Shown: piece after piece, positions 62,601-64,000 of the stretch
Layout: each line of letters opens with the position of its first letter
How positions within the stretch are numbered: the first letter of the stretch is position 1
DNA from: Marinobacterium ramblicola
GTDB taxonomy: Bacteria; Pseudomonadota; Gammaproteobacteria; Pseudomonadales; Balneatricaceae
Reading direction: 5' to 3'
Length of the DNA: 64,000 nt
Assembly: GCF_019084545.1 (NCBI RefSeq)
Contig: NZ_JAHREP010000005.1
Location: forward strand, 1 to 64,000
Translations under genes and position numbers: made by a program
The notes under the pieces: generated by a model
Seen by the model: the letters and a program-made list of their open reading frames with translations, nothing else
The model's database searches: none
What the model was told of the DNA's origin: nothing

Positions 62601-64000
62601 TTCGACCTGAAGCAGGTCAATCCGGAGGGGCAGGTATCGGTCAAGCTGGTATCGCGCCCCGGTGTCGGCACCATCGCCTGCGGCGTGGCCAAGGCCTATG
62701 CCGACCTGATCACCATCTCCGGTTACGACGGCGGTACCGCAGCATCGCCGCTGACTTCGATCCACTACGCCGGCTCCCCCTGGGAGCTGGGCCTGGTCGA
62801 TGCGCACCAGTCGCTGCGTGCCAACCACCTGCGTGGCAAGATCCGCCTGCAGACGGATGGCGGTCTGAAGTCCGGTCTGGACGTGGTCAAGGCCGCGATC
62901 CTCGGTGCCGAGAGTTTCGGTTTCGGCACCATGCCGATGGTGGCGCTGGGCTGTAAGTACCTGCGTATCTGTCACCTGAACAACTGCGCCACCGGTGTTG
63001 CCACGCAGAACGACGAGCTGCGTCGCGATCACTTCCGCGGCACCGTGGAGATGGTCAAGAACTACTTCCGCTTTGTCGCCGAAGAGACCCGCGAGTGGAT
63101 GGCCAAGCTCGGCGTGCGCACGCTGGAGGAGCTGGTCGGTCGCGTCGATCTGCTCGAGGCACTGGAAGGGGTTACCGAGCGTCAGCGCGGACTGGACCTG
63201 TCCGGCCTGATCAGCGATGCCGGCATCCCGGCTGAGTATCCGCAGACCGTGCAGCAGCATCGCAACGAGCCGTACGATACCGGCGAGCTGAACACCCGGA
63301 TGCTGGAGCTGGCCAAGGACTCCATCGAGCACAAGTCCGGTGGCAGCTGGGAACTGGATATCTGCAACTGCGACCGCTCCGTCGGTGCCCGTACCTCCGG
63401 CGCCATCGCCAAGCTGTACGGCAATCTGGGCATGGTCGACACGCCGATCGAGTTCAACTTCCGCGGCCATGCCGGTCAGTCGTTCGGCGTCTGGAACGCC
63501 GGTGGCCAGAACCTGTACCTGGAAGGGGATGCCAACGACTATGTCGGCAAGGGCATGGCCGGCGGCAAGATCGTGATCCGTCCGTTCAAGGAGGTCAGCT
63601 TCAAGTCCAACGAGACGGCGATCATCGGTAACACCTGTCTGTACGGTGGCACCGGCGGTAAGCTGTTCGCAGCCGGTACCGCGGGCGAGCGCTTCGCGGT
63701 GCGTAACTCCGGTGTGCACGCGGTTATCGAAGGCGCCGGCGATCACTGCTGTGAATACATGACCGGCGGCCTGGTTACCGTACTCGGTTCCACCGGCTAC
63801 AACTTCGGTGCCGGTATGACCGGGGGCTTTGCCTATGTGCTCGATCAGGATCGCAGCTTCGTCGACAAGTACAACCATGAACTGGTCGAGATCCACCGTA
63901 TCCATACCGAGCAGATGGAGCAGTACAAGAACCACCTGCGCTCGGTGATCATCGAGTTTACCCGGGAAACCGGCAGCGCCTGGGGTCAGGAGATCGTTGA
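59640..64000 (+). CDS. gltB: Glutamate synthase (NADPH) large subunit, 3'-truncated by window end
   Basis: 1453 codons are present; the full protein is about 1480. A 14-residue leader precedes Cys15, the N-terminal glutaminase nucleophile ([15 protein letters not shown]). The amidotransferase domain contains [10 protein letters not shown] and [15 protein letters not shown], and the central and FMN-binding domains contain [20 protein letters not shown] and [13 protein letters not shown]. The C-terminal beta-helix domain starts near 1230. It makes two glutamates from glutamine and 2-oxoglutarate with the small subunit GltD. gltD is expected just beyond the window. Confidence 0.97.
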   Translation, partial: MSKGLFRPGEFKDNCGFGLMAHMQGQASHGVLEKAIEALACMTHRGGIAADGKTGDGCGLLMQMPQSFMRAVVREELGVELAELFAVGMVFLSREAAQAQVARDTLDRELKAQGLDVAGWRVVPTDQACLGPIARDTLPQIEQVIVNAADKSERELTVGLFTARRKAEIALAEDPDFYICTLSHKVVGYKGLMMPVDLPVFYKDLADPRLETAVCTYHQRFSTNTAPRWPLAQPFRFLAHNGEINTVEGNRNWARARAPKFVTPELPNLNELQPIVNTTGSDSSSMDNMLEFLLVGGMDLYRAVRMIVPPAWQNVDTMDSELRAFYEYNSMHMEPWDGPAGMVMTDGRYAVCMLDRNGLRPSRWVMTNDGMICTASEIGVFHYEPADIVAQGRVGPGQILAIDTQTGEVLHTADVDNRLKTAKPYKQWLKENSLRLENTMNLTEESRSFPEMSTEEVRTHMKMFNVTFEERDQIIRPLGETGMEAVGSMGDDKPMAVLSQQIRSPYDYFRQQFAQVTNPPIDPLREAIVMSLETCLGRERNVFEETPEHARRVILTMPVLSASKFNRIRDNNIEGFEPTILDLNYDPSQLSLKQAIENLCDASEQAVRDGKVILILSDANIRQGYLPIHAAMATGAVHHRLVDKGLRTDANIVVETGTARDPHHFAVLFGFGATAVYPYLVYRVLNDLCRTGELLMQPLDSHEKYRKGIDKGLFKILSKMGISAIASYRGAQLFEAVGLSTEIVDLCFKGVTSRIEGARFEHFQADQAELAKEAWTTRKPIRPGGLLKYKFEGEYHAYNPDVVKTIHEAVSTGSKAAYQRYADLINNRGVATLRDLLTFRKDIKPISLDEVEPVEALFPRFDSAAMSLGALSPEAHEALAMAMNELGGRSNSGEGGEDPARHGTNKRSKIKQIASGRFGVTPEYLVNADVMQIKVAQGAKPGEGGQLPGGKVNDLIARLRYSVPGVTLISPPPHHDIYSIEDLAQLIFDLKQVNPEGQVSVKLVSRPGVGTIACGVAKAYADLITISGYDGGTAASPLTSIHYAGSPWELGLVDAHQSLRANHLRGKIRLQTDGGLKSGLDVVKAAILGAESFGFGTMPMVALGCKYLRICHLNNCATGVATQNDELRRDHFRGTVEMVKNYFRFVAEETREWMAKLGVRTLEELVGRVDLLEALEGVTERQRGLDLSGLISDAGIPAEYPQTVQQHRNEPYDTGELNTRMLELAKDSIEHKSGGSWELDICNCDRSVGARTSGAIAKLYGNLGMVDTPIEFNFRGHAGQSFGVWNAGGQNLYLEGDANDYVGKGMAGGKIVIRPFKEVSFKSNETAIIGNTCLYGGTGGKLFAAGTAGERFAVRNSGVHAVIEGAGDHCCEYMTGGLVTVLGSTGYNFGAGMTGGFAYVLDQDRSFVDKYNHELVEIHRIHTEQMEQYKNHLRSVIIEFTRETGSAWGQEIV

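Noticed and set aside
60723-63935. A 1070-codon open frame on the strand opposite gltB
   Set aside because: It lies entirely antisense to a clear glutamate synthase gene; high G+C and codon bias leave few stops in this frame. Composition (Gly/His/Val/Asp-rich) matches no protein type.

Overview
The window (about 60% G+C) reads as a chromosome segment of a gammaproteobacterium. The gene order rpmE / maeB / ponA / pilMNOPQ-aroKB-damX-gltB on one side and priA-argS-ftsN-hslVU-DUF971-ubiE-ubiJ on the other is the one seen in Pseudomonas and the marine Oceanospirillales. The many c-di-GMP and sensor-kinase genes suit a motile, environment-sensing bacterium; an Oceanospirillaceae-type (Marinobacterium-like) host is my inference, not a proven assignment.

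Layout. 1-388: 3' end of a group II intron (tail of its reverse transcriptase, domains V and VI). 469-3231: a membrane diguanylate cyclase converging on a secreted DUF1566 protein. 3633-14424 (minus): a signalling cluster of REC-GGDEF-EAL, a 14-repeat propeller hybrid kinase, two periplasmic substrate-binding proteins without any transporter, and a Cache-type hybrid kinase. 14579-22332 (plus): a PAS/GAF NarL-type kinase, a LuxR-type response regulator, a PAS-GGDEF-EAL protein and a second NarL-type kinase. 22391-36547: housekeeping and accessory genes (glcB, mscK-like channel, hydrolase, serA, ppnP, LysR/MFS pair, FAH-family hydrolase, DUF2927 protein, eptA). 36714-46048: hemJ, then on the minus strand the ubiquinone, protease, ftsN, argS and priA genes. 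46302-64000: rpmE, a thermonuclease lipoprotein, malic enzyme, PBP1A, the type IV pilus assembly operon, shikimate genes, a DamX-like protein and a truncated gltB.

The most unusual part is the roughly 19-kb signalling block at 3633-22332. It combines two periplasmic ligand-binding proteins, three sensing architectures (Cache, beta-propeller/Y_Y_Y, PAS/GAF), two phosphorelay kinases with almost identical catalytic halves, two NarL-type kinases around one regulator, and two GGDEF-EAL proteins. I infer an integrated ligand-to-c-di-GMP circuit. Other points of interest are a family of CATCC-core palindromes, a 200-bp nested inverted-repeat region between hslU/DUF971 and ubiE, a sigma-32-like promoter before hslV, a PmrA-like box before eptA, and an rpmE terminator that also encodes the signal peptide of the next gene.
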